Below are positions 45,526-57,976 of a stretch of 64,000 nucleotides of DNA, one piece after another. The position numbers were made by a program, and so were the translations under genes. The notes under the pieces are model-generated. The model did no database searches, was not told the origin of the DNA, and saw nothing but the letters and a program-made list of their open reading frames with translations. Position 1 is the stretch's first letter. Every line of letters starts with the position of its first letter. Source of the stretch: Dioscorea cayenensis subsp. rotundata (Eukaryota; Streptophyta; Magnoliopsida; Dioscoreales; Dioscoreaceae); contig NC_052474.1 in assembly GCF_009730915.1 (NCBI RefSeq), positions 1,833,501 to 1,897,500 of the forward strand, given 5' to 3'.

Positions 45526-48500
45526 CTAAAAAACAGGGCAGCCATCAACTTGAACGCCTTTGGCCGTGGGGCAAGCGGCGAGGTCGCAGTGCTCGCCGCG
45601 AGTCCCCCACCAGTCCAGGCTCACGTTCTCTAAGCCCAGGGAAAAGTAGAGCAGCACGGCCATGAACGCCACTCCAGCATCCAATGCAGCAGATAGCACG
45701 TAGTTATACCTTGTCCACCACTTCTTCTTGTACCTGAAGATGAAGAAGTTGAACACTGTGCCTACTGCTACCCATGCACTGTAGTTGAGTGCTGTGGCTG
45801 GTGGCATTGATCCTGTTGCTCCTATCAGCACTGGGAGGTTTATCAATGGGATCCATGACTGGCTTGGGAATGCCTTGTGCAGGAGCCACACTATGATTGG
45901 CCCTACTGCGCCTGCAAGAAAGAACCAGTTGAGCGCAATGTAGTTCCCCAGTGGCCCGAATATCCGACGAGGTCCTATCAGTCCCCAGATTACAGAGGCG
46001 TCGAAGAAGACGAGGTCATTCGGGCATGTCCATGGGCTGTTCATTGGCAGGTGATCAGGGTCGCAGATGTTCTTTAATGGAGCCAAGAAGCCACCAGGCC
46101 ACACCGAGGTTTATCGTTCCGGCAATCATTGTGCCGACAAACTGTTAATTCAGTCATGGTGGTGTCAATCTGTGTGGTACTAGTAATGTAATGCAAATCA
46201 ATTCAATGATGATGATGGTGTTTAAAGGAGAACCTGGACTAAGAACATGGATTTTGGGGGGATTTTCATGTAATGGCCGAGCTTGAAATCAGAAAGAAAA
46301 GATATAGCCTGTGTCATGCTCATGTAGCCATAGACTTTGAAGCAAACATTGGCTATGGGTTTTCCTGGTTGAATGACTCCCATGATGTATTCTGTGATTA
46401 TGTTCAGTCCTGGAGTCTGTTTAACATAAGAAAAGCATTAGAAAAGAACTCAGGTTGTGAATTTGATTGATGGCTTCTATATCTTTTAGTTGTGTGTACC
46501 TGGTTTGTTGTGGCTGTGATGATGCTGATAGGAAGAGTGAACATGAAGGCCATGAGACATGCAAATATGAGACCCCACCATGGAAGCTGGACTTGGTCCT
46601 TCAAGATAGTGCACAGAATGACAGAAACCACAGATGTAAAGAGGAGCAGAACATAAAACCACCACCCAGGTATATCCTCATATCTTTTCATCAGCCTTGT
46701 GTGGATGTCTTCCTTTCCTTGATATGAAGCGCGGAATTTTTCATATATCTCCCTGAATGATATTAATTATCCAGACATGAATAATACATTTCAAGGAACG
46801 CATAGCATATAGCTATTAACTAGCTTACCTTCCATAGAATAAGGCAACATGGGTAACTGTGGATGCAATGGAAGCGAAGCCAAAACCATAACTCAGAGCA
46901 AAGAACATGCTGAGACTAACCCTTCCTTGCTGCTCATAGGCGTCCAAGTCAATCTCAAACTTTTCATTCACAATGGCTGTGATGTTGTAACGTGAGCCCG
47001 TGGGAGTGAAGAGCTTGGCTGAGTATATTGGGTAGGTCTTTGCATTGTAGAGGTTGAGCCACCAGTAGGCGACCGGGATGGCAATGTAGATCAATGCCGC
47101 ATAACCAATGAAGACATTGGCAATGGCAAAGAACGGGCTGACCAGGGGACTGAAGAGGAAAGAGGCAATGGCACTCCAGTCCATTGTGAAGGCACCGAGA
47201 GCCAGGCCTTTGCTGCCAGAGCCTAGCTGTTGGGCAGTGACTGAGTTGGAGAAATGCCCAGCACACCCAGGAGATGCTTGTGAGGGTTGTGAACAGGTAG
47301 CCAGGGACAACGTACCATGCGAAACTGCAAATGAAGGCAATTATGAAGAATTTGGCTCTTGACATGCGGCGGTCCTCCTTCTCATGCAATGCCCTGTGTG
47401 CATGAACAACACGTTCAGTCTTGTGTTAAAGGTCTAGGAATTGCTGAATTTTTTTTCTATAGTGCATTTTGAAAGAAATTTGTAGACTCGGCGGTTGGAC
47501 ATAAACAGGGAAAAACGACTAGAAATGTCAGTAATCATTTCCTCCAGGTCAACTGGTTTCCGGGTAAACCAGCCGGTTAACCAATTTTTTTTTTGCTGGG
47601 TTAATATAAGGCTGAATCAGGGTGGGTAGTCGGATCGGTCTCAAGGCCATTTTCTGGTTTTTCCAGCCGAACTGGTTGGGATGGTCCGGGTTTGACAATT
47701 ATGAGATACAATAAGGGTTTCTGCTGAATAAACTCTGATTGAACCGATTGCTTGAGTAAAATTTTAAAAGGGCTGGCATGTTATCAGTTCAGAGAATACA
47801 CTTGCTAGTGTATCATGTTATAAATTCATAAATAAATTCATAAATAGGAAGTCCTACGGTGAATTTCATCTAGATTCTATAAAGAAAAACACATACAAAA
47901 AAAAATGTCAAATATGACTCGTCCACATTTATAAAACAAATCATAAAAATAACAAGAGCAAAGGATATATTCAAACACAAAATTGTCAATTTAAACAAGT
48001 AACATCCATTTATTACTTCTCTTTGCATGCATTGTTGTCTTTATAAAAAAGACTCCGTTTTACTGTGAATGGGATATGCTTAACAATAGATATCTTTATC
48101 GAGCACACAACTGCAGAAACTAATATTGTAAGTCTCGTAATGAAATTCCCAATGAACTCATACATGGCATGTTTTAGTCTGCATAGTTACCAGTCAACCA
48201 TTTAGCTAATAAAATACTGCAACCATCGGGTGATGCGGGGCATTGCAAGTCATTTTGAGTGCATAAACCAAAAAGGCGACCTAGTCAAAACTAAAACTCT
48301 TTTTTAACCTTTTATGTATAATTTCAAGCTGGAGATACTACCACATTTCCAGCGATTGTGACTCATCTAAGGCAGAGATGAGGTAAACATGATGAAAACA
48401 TGACTTCAAGCATCACTACAAAAACACTGGGTCCATGACTTCCACAATAGGAAAAAAGATATATCATTCCTATAATGATAATCCTCAAACATAAACAAGA

Positions 48501-49885
48501 AAGCACCATGGATGATGTTGACAGTGATCCTAATTTAACATAGAAAAAAAAAAAGGATATTTTTATTAAAATTAAAATCATTCTAATAAAAACTAAATTA
48601 AACTATTTTATTTAAAAGTAGATGCGTGCGTGAGTAGGCTACAGGAGGTTCTCCATCTGGACCATCTCCATGTGCATTCATGACAATTCAATGGGCAGAA
48701 TATCCGGCGCGTCTTGTGAGCATGGAAAAAGCATGGCTCAAGACTTGCTTAGGTTCAGTGCACAAGGTTTTCTTGTTCATATTCAAAGAAGAGTTTATGT
48801 GAAAGAACATGCAGAGTCAAGTCAGTATTGCTGATCAACTGATCAAGCATGGGCACATTAATTCTAGAGTGTCCCTATTCTTTAGGCGCATGAAATTACC
48901 TCACTGGCCAATTGAAAGCTGCACAGCTCTATCTATTTTTAGCAGCTGTGCTGTTAAAACAAATAATTTACTTAAACAAAATAATGATAATACAACAAAT
49001 AGTCTCTTTTGAGTGGATTTATAATATAATTTTTTTAAAAAAATATGCTTTTGCATCTAAATCAAATGAATGATTTTTATAAGCCTAGCAAACACATCGG
49101 AGCGACAAGCAAACAAATACTTCTGGTGAAATTATTCATTTCTTTTATTTAAAAAAAAAAATCAAAATAATAACAAATAGTAATAAAACTCACCGGAAAA
49201 GAGAGACCTGAACGAGCGTGCTGGGCCACCACATGTGGGCGGGCTCAACGACGTACTTCCTCATCAGGCCCGCCCAACCATATCCCAACACCTGTCAACG
49301 AGAGAAAGAGAGCCACGTCAGCACACCGGAAGCTCAAAATTAGATAAGAATGAGAAGAAGAACCCTAATCCGAATCTCAAAGACCTGGGTGGTAACAATG
49401 AGGATCCAGGCGGCGATAAAGGAAATGGATCTCTTGTAGAACGCCTTGATGATATCGACGATGCCGACGGCGTAGGCGGGGCCATTCCCGAAGGCGGAGC
49501 CGGCGTTGGCGAAGATCGTGATCAAGACGTGCTCCTTCATATTGAACGGCCCCGGATTCAGTGAGAACTCCCGGTCTCCGAATCCAGGGATCTTGAATCT
49601 GGTGGTTGGGAGCGCGGAGGCGAGGAATCGACCGACGGGGAGAGACGCCACCTGAACGGTGATCTGGGTGATGATCAGAGGGTTGGTGCGGTACGCGAAG
49701 AACTGGTTGAGAAACGAGAGGAGAGCGCAGCAGAGGATTCCTATGAACCACATCCTGAATGTCCATACCGGCAGCGTTGGATCGTCAGTGTTCGTCACCG
49801 TCAGCCGTACCTCCTCTATTGGCGATATCTCATCGTCGGATTCTACAGCTCCGGCACTCTCCCGACGATCTTCGCCCACTGCCAT
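45526..49885 (-). CDS. Oligopeptide transporter (OPT family)
   Basis: Six exons, 49885-49385, 49291-49194, 47393-46829, 46752-46500, 46416-46234 and 46141-45526, encode about 737 residues, normal for plant PT-clade OPTs. The N-terminus is acidic and cytosolic ([16 protein letters not shown]), followed by many membrane helices. OPT signatures are [20 protein letters not shown] near residue 110 and a KIPP motif ([11 protein letters not shown]), the C-terminus being [15 protein letters not shown]. Members move tetra/pentapeptides, glutathione or metal chelates across the plasma membrane with protons; the substrate is not decidable here. The frame breaks twice by one extra base in a run: 47252-47254 (between WVCWAF and SNSV) and 46073-46075 (between LGSIK and NICDP). 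As elsewhere, these look like sequence errors. Confidence 0.92.
47548..47703 (+). mobile_element. hAT end fragment in an intron of the OPT gene
   Basis: The sequence GTTTCCGGGTAAACCAGCCG to GGTCCGGGTTTGACAATTAT parallels the right end of the complete hAT element at 8228-8949, in the same order but degraded. The left end and target-site duplication are missing. It lies in the 1.8 kb intron 2 and is probably an old relic. Confidence 0.6.
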
Positions 49886-49897
49886 GGATTCCTGTGA

Positions 49898-49898
49898 G

Positions 49899-49941
<43 letters not shown>

Positions 49942-50006
49942 GATTTGGAATCCTCGAACGAAATCGTGATCACTGCGATCGATTTGGAATCCTCGAACGA
50001 AATCGG
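49898..50006. repeat. CT microsatellite and 39 bp tandem duplication in the OPT leader
   Basis: A (CT)n run, interrupted twice, at about 49898-49940 lies directly upstream of the OPT start codon (GA-rich in the transcript). It is followed by CGATTTGGAATCCTCGAACG repeated at 49941 and 49980. Both probably belong to the 5' untranslated region. Confidence 0.75.
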
Positions 50007-50110
50007 GATCTCCGCAGTGATTCCAACGATTGCTTACTATTTTTATTACTTGCGAAATGGAAAGTATCTTTCTTTGTGAAATTACCCAAATACCCTTATC
50101 AGAATATTTA

Positions 50111-51190
50111 AATTAAATATTTAATATTACAAATTTTAATATTAGTTTTAACATACTTCCCACAATCGCAAGTAAATAAATAGAATTCAAATTTGCAGGC
50201 TTTATCTATACTTATCAGCACAAATCGTTGGATTAAGGCTAGTGATTAGTGGGCACACCACATGGCGATATTGACTATTGAGATTATCGTATCCGGTCCT
50301 TTGATGAAGTCGTTTTCACTTGTCAATGTGTTTACATTTACGGGTGTGAGAAGTAAGAGGTCCCACTCCACTTGGGCAGTTGGCAATGGACTTATCTTAT
50401 GATATAATTATTATTTCCCATCATATGTGAACTTATTCTACGTACGGTCGCTTTTCAACAATTAGGTTTTTATCCAACGTGATAAAATCTATCGCTTTAT
50501 AAATGGTTATTATATACAGTGTTTTGGTACAGTAATAATATATCACATTAAATAGTCAGATATACAGTGCTATGAGCGTGACAGCTCAATCAATCACAAT
50601 TATTTAACTTGATTTTAATTACTACACCACAAACATCTAATAAAAACTCAATAGATACCGAATCACACTTGTATCATTATCTTTGGGAGAGTGTCACTCT
50701 CTCACACTATTGCTTATTACAGAAATTAACGAATTCTCATATATATATATATATACACATACACAATGTAGACAAGCTATTTTGAACCCATAATCTTTAA
50801 TATTGTAGTTAAAATATCTTACTAGACTATTGTTGGAATGACTTTTTATACTATGTATTGAATTCTTATAAATTATATATTTTTAAAATTAATTTACTTT
50901 CTTCCTATGCAAAACTTGACATCCTAAAATTAAAGAATAGCATGCCTTTCTGATGTCTTGAACTATTAGCGTTGGGTTTTCTAGATGACGATAAAAAAGT
51001 ATATTTTCACATTTATGCATGTTTTTAATATGTGACTTGTTCACATTAATTATATAAAAGATAGCATTTTTTAATCGACGGCAAGCTGATAATATATCTA
51101 TATATAAAAGTATTTTTTTAAATGAGCGGAAATAGTTTATAAATATGTATAATGTATTATAAAATATATGACCGAATATAACAGTACAAA
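50111..51190. other. Intergenic DNA upstream of the OPT gene
   Basis: No gene or clear element is recognised; AT-rich sequence with an AT run near 50738-50754. Confidence 0.5.
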
Positions 51191-51553
51191 AATTATGGAC
51201 AAAAATAAAAGAATTTACTAAGTGGGAAAATTTCAGCACTTACAAATTCTCTCTAATAACAAAGAGAGAACCAGTACTCTCTCTTATATTAGGAGAAATA
51301 CAAACTCCCAAAAAATATTTTTATTACTCTCACTTTTTTATTTTTCTCTTCCTAATTTCTCTCACACTCTCACTCTTAAGTTATGTGTTACAAATGAGCT
51401 TCATCCTTCTCAATTTATAGAGAGGAATGGTGTGGTAAACCAGCCCACTAATTCTGACTTTATACAGCTACCACTAAAAAACCATAGCAGCCAATGGCTT
51501 TCAAGCTAATGGTTTAACCACTTAGGTTGGTGAAGTAATGTTTTTAACTAACA
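51191..51553 (-). repeat. 3' LTR of the Copia element
   Basis: About 363 bp, aligned to the right-hand LTR throughout (shared ACACTCTCACTCTTAAGTT and AGCAGCCAATGGCTTT blocks). The inner edge AACTAACA is clear; the outer edge is approximate. Confidence 0.8.
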
Positions 51554-53822
51554 ATTCTCCCACTTGAAGATTTGATTGAAAGACAATCAGATCTTCACAC
51601 CATTCTTTTTACCTTTCCATACAATGTTGCTTACATATTTGTCAGACCACAAGAGGATCGACACGAAATGAATCAGCCAACATTGATTGCTTTTATCATG
51701 AAATCTGATAGATTGTCCTTGGTATAAATCTTTTGCATGTCCACTATACATTTTCCTACTTTCTTAGGAATGAAGTGGTACTGAACTCTGATATGCTTTG
51801 TCTTTGAATGAAATGTTGGATTTCTTGCAATATGCAATGCACTATGGTTGTCACAATATAGAGTGATGTTCTCTTTTTTGTGCCCGAGTTCTTCCAACAC
51901 CATCTTCAACTACACTACTTCTTTACTGCCTTGTGTAGCTACCAAATACTCTGCTTCTGTCGTTGACGTAGTCACGACTGACTGCAGTTTTAAAACCCAC
52001 CTCACAGCTCCTCCTGCTAGTGTGAATACATATCCAGTAGTGGATTTGCTTTTATCAAGATCACCTGCATAACCAACATCAACATATCCACTGACAGTAA
52101 AGTCTAATCCCATATAACATAATGCAACATCTGATACTCCCTTTACATATATGAGAATCTTCTTAACAACATTTCAATGCTTCCCGACTAGTTGCCACAC
52201 ATCAGAGTGAACTAATTCTAGAATTACTTTGCTTTTTAGAGTTAGATGTGTTGAACTTTCAGTCGATGCTGCTCACTCACAATGCAATGTTCCCAAAAGG
52301 ATAGTTTATTTTTGTGAGGCTTTGAAGTAGATTTCTCTCTGCAAGAATCTTCATTCCTTGCTCTGATATGTGTCTAAGTTTTCTGTGCCATGTCATTGTG
52401 CATTTTTTACTTAGACTACTTGTGGCAACTGAAGCTTCTCCTTCTTGTATAGTTTCTTCCTTTAGAATGTATAAATTTTTAGCTATCTTCTCTTCTTTCA
52501 CGCATACAAGCGCTTATCAAATTACCTTCATGATCTTGTTCTGAACTTCAAATTTACAACCAAGATTATCAAGTTGTCCTGTAGACAACAAATTCATCTT
52601 GAGGCCCTCCACATGTCGGACTTCTTGTATGGTCCGAATTGTGCGATCATACATCTTTTCCATTTAATGGTGTCAATGTCAACGATCTTCAAGGCTTGAT
52701 TGTTGTAGCTGTACACAGATCCCCCACAGATAGGTTCATAATGATAGAACCATTCTCTTCGAGAGGTCATATGAAAAGTGGTTGTTGAATCAAGAAGTCA
52801 TACATCAGCAAATCTTTTTAGTTGTTGTCGTTGCTGCTTCATATACCATGACCTCTCCATCATCTGAAGTGTTTGCAACATTCCCTTAAGGATTGGAATC
52901 TTTTTTAGTTTGACTCCAACAATCCTTCTTCAAGTGACATTTCTTGCCATAGTGGTAGCACTTGAAAGTTTTCTTACTCCTTGACTTTGATCTACCATGA
53001 TTATAGCTCCCACTGGATCCATGTTCTGTTGGTTTTACTCTCGTCACCGTCAAGGCCTCCACTTGTTGCGAACTTGCTAACTTGCCTTCTTTATTCTTGT
53101 GGCGACTCTCTTCCTCCAAAACAGCAGACTATAATGTTGTCAAAGACTAGACTGTTTGTGGGGACATTTGTTAAGTTGATGACGAGTTGATCATATGAAA
53201 TCTGGTAGACTTTGGAGTAGAATTTCCGCACGTTCATCTGACTTTATTGTATGTCCCAATGATGTGAGTTTGGAAAATAGAGTGTTCATGTGCTCTGTCA
53301 CTGAAGTAGATTCCGCTATATGCAAAGTATAGAGTCTTATCTTAAAGAAAATCTTGTTGTGGAGTGACTTGAACTCGTACAACTTAGTGATGTGATCCTA
53401 GATCTCCTTTGTCGTTTTCTCCTTTGCTATGTTTGATAGAACTTCATCAGCAAGTGCTAGATGAAGATTGGTAATGGCATTCTTATCCATCTCATTCTAC
53501 TTGTTATCTTTGACCTCAGTTGGCCTTTTGGTGATGGTTGCCAAGTAGTCGTCATTTCTCACTATTACTTTTATTTTCAGCTTCCACAGTGAGAAATTAC
53601 TCTTACTGAATTTTTCAATCTTATATTTTGTCGTCATTACTTCTATTAGAAATTGTTGCAAGAGCAGTAATCAGTCTTTCAAAATGTGAATAATAATATA
53701 ATTTACTTTATGATGTGGAGGATCAACTTATAGTGGCATTCACAGAGCATAAATAAGTAGATATACACACACCCATAAATAAGTAGATATACACAAAAAT
53801 ATTACTCAAAAAACCCCTAAAT

Positions 53823-54179
53823 AATTAGGACAAAAATAGAAAAATTTACTAAGTGAAAAAATTTTAAGAGTTGCAAACTTTCTAATAATAAGGAGAAAAC
53901 CAGTAATACAAAGAGAAATAAAAACTATCAAAAAAAATTTTTATTACTCCCATTCTTCCTGTTTTTCTCTTCCTAATTTTTTTCTCACACTCTCACTCTT
54001 AAGTTGTGTGTTACAAATGAGCTTAATTCTTCTCAGTTTATAGAGCGGAATGGTGTGCTAAACCAGCCTGCTAATACTAACTTTCTACAAGTCACCACAA
54101 AAAACCACAGCAGCCAATGGCTTTGCAAGCTAATAGTTTAAAGCAAATAGGTTGGTGAAAGTTATGGTTTTAACTAACA
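53823..54179 (-). repeat. 5' LTR of the Copia element
   Basis: About 357 bp, the partner of 51191-51553, with many substitutions and small length differences. The outer edge at 54179 (TGTTAGTT on the minus strand) is clear; the inner edge is approximate. Confidence 0.8.
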
Positions 54180-55062
54180 TAAAGCTGGTGCCTAGACTAA
54201 AATTATACTTTCTAATATACGATTCATTATTTGAAAGAAGAAAAAACAAAGAAAGAAAGAAATCAAGCATCTCTAAAACAGGGTTTACTTATTGATTGGT
54301 GAATAATCTCTCAATCTAGAAGTTTAAAAGTCTCATTTGTGGACAGGCCATAAATGAACGAAATAAATGCTAGCTAGTACATATCAAAATGTTATTCTCT
54401 TGCCTTGCATTGGTTTTCTAGTTTTGATTTATTAGTTGAATTTGACTCATAACAGTACCAACTTATTTTTGTTATAACCAGAGAGTTAATATTTTATTTT
54501 CTGACCCAATGGATAAATACGGTACAAATAATTTGGTCTTTTTATTTTTAAAAAAATAAAACATAGTAAATAGATAATTTGAAAAATGAATTGTATTTCA
54601 ATGACCTCAAGCCAAATGTGAATCATGGAAATGAAAGACAATAGTTTTAGATGTCTACTTATGTGCTTTTGTCTTTAGTGTTTAAACCACTTAGCAAGAC
54701 AATTAGTCAAATGTGTTAAAAGTTAGAAGAAAATTATAAATAAACCATATCTCATATACATGCCATCTTCAAATGAAATATCCATAAAGTCACACACTAA
54801 TATCATTTCACACCCCAATTTGGCCTTGATATGACTATATTTTGTGTAAGACATTAGTGGGATGATATTACTTTCGGCATTCAAATCATTACTTATTTTT
54901 GTTTTGTTCTTTCAGCATTCAAATCGGATATTATTTTTTTATTTTTGAGAAAAAATGATGTACTTGGGACGTTTATAATTTGATTTGGATATTTTTTTAC
55001 ATTTGCAATAATTAATAAATTCTTTACTTTACTATTATTTTTTGTTTACACTTATTACACAT

Positions 55063-55095
<33 letters not shown>

Positions 55096-55898
55096 GACGA
55101 GGAAATTGATTCGACCCTCATTTAATAAAAAGAAAAAAATTACCTTTTTTCTAGTGTGAAAACACGTTTTAAATTTTTATAACAATAAAGAATTCTCTAT
55201 TTTATCTTATTTCTTTTCCTTTTTGCATTTATTTATTTATAAATACTCCTCTGGTTATTATTCTTGCTCTATATAGTTTATTTAGGATTTTTTTTCTTTT
55301 GTTAGTGCATGTTTTTTTAGTTTTATATTTGCTACAAAATTTCATTAATAATGTTTTTTTTCTCTATAAGTTAAGAGAGATAAATGAGACTGAGCCCATA
55401 ATAGTTTAGTGGTAAAGAGGTTGTAAAAGTAAAAAAATAAAAAAAAATAAAAAAAGAAACAGGAGTTAGTATATAATAAATTGGTGGGTAAGATGTTGGA
55501 GAGAAAATATTGATCATTACTTATTTATAATTATCTACTATCAATTAAGATTGTAAGTCTACATAATTTGAATCAAGCTCTATCTTTTTCAAAATATTAG
55601 GAAGAGGATATAAGTTTTATTAACTCAAAAACGCTAGCTATCCACTTATATTATATGTTTATTAGTTCTAATCCTCTTACCTATGTACATTATAAATGTA
55701 TAACCAACAATTTTTGGGTCAATTAGTACCAAATTCTTTATGTCGGGCATTTATTTTGACAGGAACCAAGATCGAATCTTATGTCTATGCAAAGTGAGGG
55801 TAAATAGGTGTTGAGCTATGCTCTTTATATGTGTACGACCCTAATTTATTCTTAAATAAAATGCGCTTGTATTATAGTGTAAAATAATAATAATAATA

Positions 55899-55947
<49 letters not shown>

Positions 55948-56642
55948 TATACGTTCTAATTCTTAGGCTAGCCTCATATTATAGGAATACCTACTCTAAT
56001 TTTAAGGTTGCCAACTCAACAAGGTCCACTATCTGCTTGAGTGTGCAAGGGTACCCACTTACAATTATACTATTTTTTTATTTTCCAAATAAAAATATAA
56101 TTAAATATATAAAAAATTTGCCATTATCACTAACAAACAAAATATGTTGATGGTTGAGATATTGGTTGTCATCATTCCACCATGGTATTTTAGGACATTA
56201 TTTCTTGTTTTTATTATTTTCATGGATCAAATGGTTGTATAGCCACTTTTATCATTAATAGTTAAATTTTTATTTATTTATTTATTTTTTTGAATATGAG
56301 ATAAAAAAATATATTTTTTTAAATGGTAAATATTATCCCAACCCAACCAGATGTTTAATGACAAGCTGTTTAGACAGGTTTACAAAGACATTCTCAAATT
56401 CATATTTTCTAATTTGTATTTATTATTAAAAAATAACTCTTAATATCATGAAAGATTTCTACATAGTTTTTCATACTTTTCAAAAATAATAATATTATTT
56501 TCTTTTATCCAATGACTTGAGAATAGCTATAACCGAAAACAACACACAACCCAAAATAAATTATTCCACAACCAATCCATTTCTGGCCCATGGGTATAAG
56601 CCCAATGTCAATTTATATATATAGTATTTAAATAGAGGACCC
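54180..56642. other. AT-rich intergenic DNA with a long (AAT)n microsatellite
   Basis: An (AAT)n run lies at 55883-55946 and an AT run at 55063-55090. A possible SINE-like piece on the minus strand at about 55700-55830 has TAGCTCAACACC and AAGATTCGATCTTGG, loosely like A and B boxes, but lacks a clear tail or target duplication. No gene is recognised. Confidence 0.5.
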
Positions 56643-56882
56643 ATCATCTAGGGACGTCCATAGATTTCAAATCTAGGGATGTCCATAATAGCTATCGGAT
56701 GGTAATCTGACGGCTCTTATCATTATGAACAGTAAAAACCGCGTTCTACAGTGTTATACATTGATCATAAATAGTAAAAAGGTGTACAGTGTCTATATAG
56801 ATAATGAACCATTGGATGATGATCCAACGACTTAGATTTAAAACGTCCCTATATTTCAAATATAGGGACTTACCTAGATGAT
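56643..56882. mobile_element. MITE with about 40 bp imperfect terminal inverted repeats
   Basis: The left end ATCATCTAGGGACGTCCATA and the inverted right end ATCATCTAGGTAAGTCCCTA match and stay similar for about 40 bp, including inner TTTCAAAT and TAGGGA motifs that themselves form small inverted repeats. The element is 240 bp with no coding capacity. Target-site duplication is not evident, so the superfamily is open. Confidence 0.65.
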
Positions 56883-56898
56883 TTTTTTCCATTTATAT

Positions 56899-57083
56899 AT
56901 ATATATATATATTTTTTTGAGAAAGGCGATAAGTACCAAAACCCAGGGACGTGCACGTGTGGGAAACAAGACTCAACGCCGATCCACGTGCCCTCAAATT
57001 GAGTAGGACATGAGGTTCGATCTCGGGTCCTCTCCGAAACGAACACCTACTCAAGGAATCCAATACCAATTGATCCAAAGGCT
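56899..57083 (-). mobile_element. tRNA-derived SINE
   Basis: On the minus strand it begins GCCTTTGGATCAATTGGTAT (A-box-like), has CGAGATCGAACCTC (B-box-like) about 45 bp on, and ends in TTCTCAAAAAAATATATA. Length and order fit a plant SINE. No convincing target-site duplication was found, since the left flank is an AT run. Confidence 0.6.
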
Positions 57084-57288
57084 GTTGGTAGTATTTAAAT
57101 ATTTTAAAAATATCTTTTTTAATTTAAGAATAAAAAAAATAAAAACACCACCTTTCCTAAAAATGCCTACCAAAATATTAAATACATCTTTGCTTAGGAG
57201 AGGGTATCCTGTGAGCACAATCGTGAGGATGGAGAAGATCAAAATCTTGTGAGCGAAAGAGTAACTTTTATAAAAAAAATACATCATT

Positions 57289-57345
57289 TGGACTTACAGC
57301 CAAATATTTGGACTTATGATCAATATGGCCGTAAGTCCAAATGCA
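57289..57345. repeat. Short inverted repeat (13 bp arms)
   Basis: CATTTGGACTTAC and its inverted copy GTAAGTCCAAATG flank a loop of about 30 bp that contains a third GGACTTA. It could fold as a hairpin; origin (tiny MITE or chance) is unclear. Confidence 0.5.
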
Positions 57346-57976
57346 GCAAAACACCAAAAAAATAAAGAAAATGTAACTTAATTCACAACAAAAATGCTTT
57401 CATAGTAAACCAATCAACCAATGTTGAGATTTTCCCTGTAAATCAACCCTACATGTGAAAAGTTATTTATTTTTTAATAAAATAAAAAAACTCAAAAATA
57501 TTTCATCTTATATAAAATAATTGAATATATATAAAAAAAATCATCATCATTATTATTATCAGTATTAAAATATAAAAGGGCAATTTCGCTCGCAAGATCG
57601 TCCCGATTGAATCCTCAGAGACGATCTCAGCCGTCCATCGTCTCTTCCCATCGTCCACTAAAAACTCCCACCCTCGACGACGACTCCCCAAAAACACGGC
57701 CTTTGATCGCCGCGAACTCTTGAAGATCAACAGGGGATTTCTAAACCCTAGTTTTCGATTTGATCGCCGGCGAGCTCCACGGCGCTTTCCCTTTCGATTT
57801 CCGATCAAGAACCCTAGCGAGAGTCCTAGATCCCGGCGCCCAGATCGGGAGCGCTGGGGGCGAATCAGTCCCGCTCCGAGGCGCCCCCGGCCTTTGGGCA
57901 CCTCTTTACCCTCTTCCAGAACCGTAATGATCGCCGGCGACCGCAGCTTCTAGCGTCTCTCGCTCCTCCTCCTCCC

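Larger units (their letters stand above)
51191..54179 (-). mobile_element. Broken Ty1/Copia LTR retrotransposon
   Basis: Two long terminal repeats in direct orientation enclose a short internal region with Copia parts in the expected order on the minus strand: gag-like sequence with a zinc-knuckle region, a GAG-pre-integrase-like segment (MTWHRKLRHISEQGM), and RNase H segments (GYVDVGYAGD, LYCDNHSALHIA). A polypurine tract (AAGTGGGAGAAT) sits beside the left LTR, and LTRs begin TGTTAGTT on the minus strand, both usual for Copia. The internal region is far shorter than in a complete element and the frames carry many breaks, so it is a fossil. The visible divergence between the LTRs suggests an old insertion. 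No clear 5 bp target duplication was found. Confidence 0.85.

Noticed and set aside
48600-49000. Less AT-rich segment in OPT intron 2 as a hidden exon
   Set aside because: Exons 2 and 3 join in frame at a conserved Arg codon ([12 protein letters not shown]), leaving no room for an extra exon.
55384-55480. Possible tRNA or SINE head (AGTTTAGTGGTAAAG)
   Set aside because: A single A-box-like match with no B box, cloverleaf, tail or target duplication.
57503-57901. 132-codon minus-strand frame rich in Arg
   Set aside because: Antisense to the GRV2 leader; composition reflects GC-rich leader sequence, no family match.
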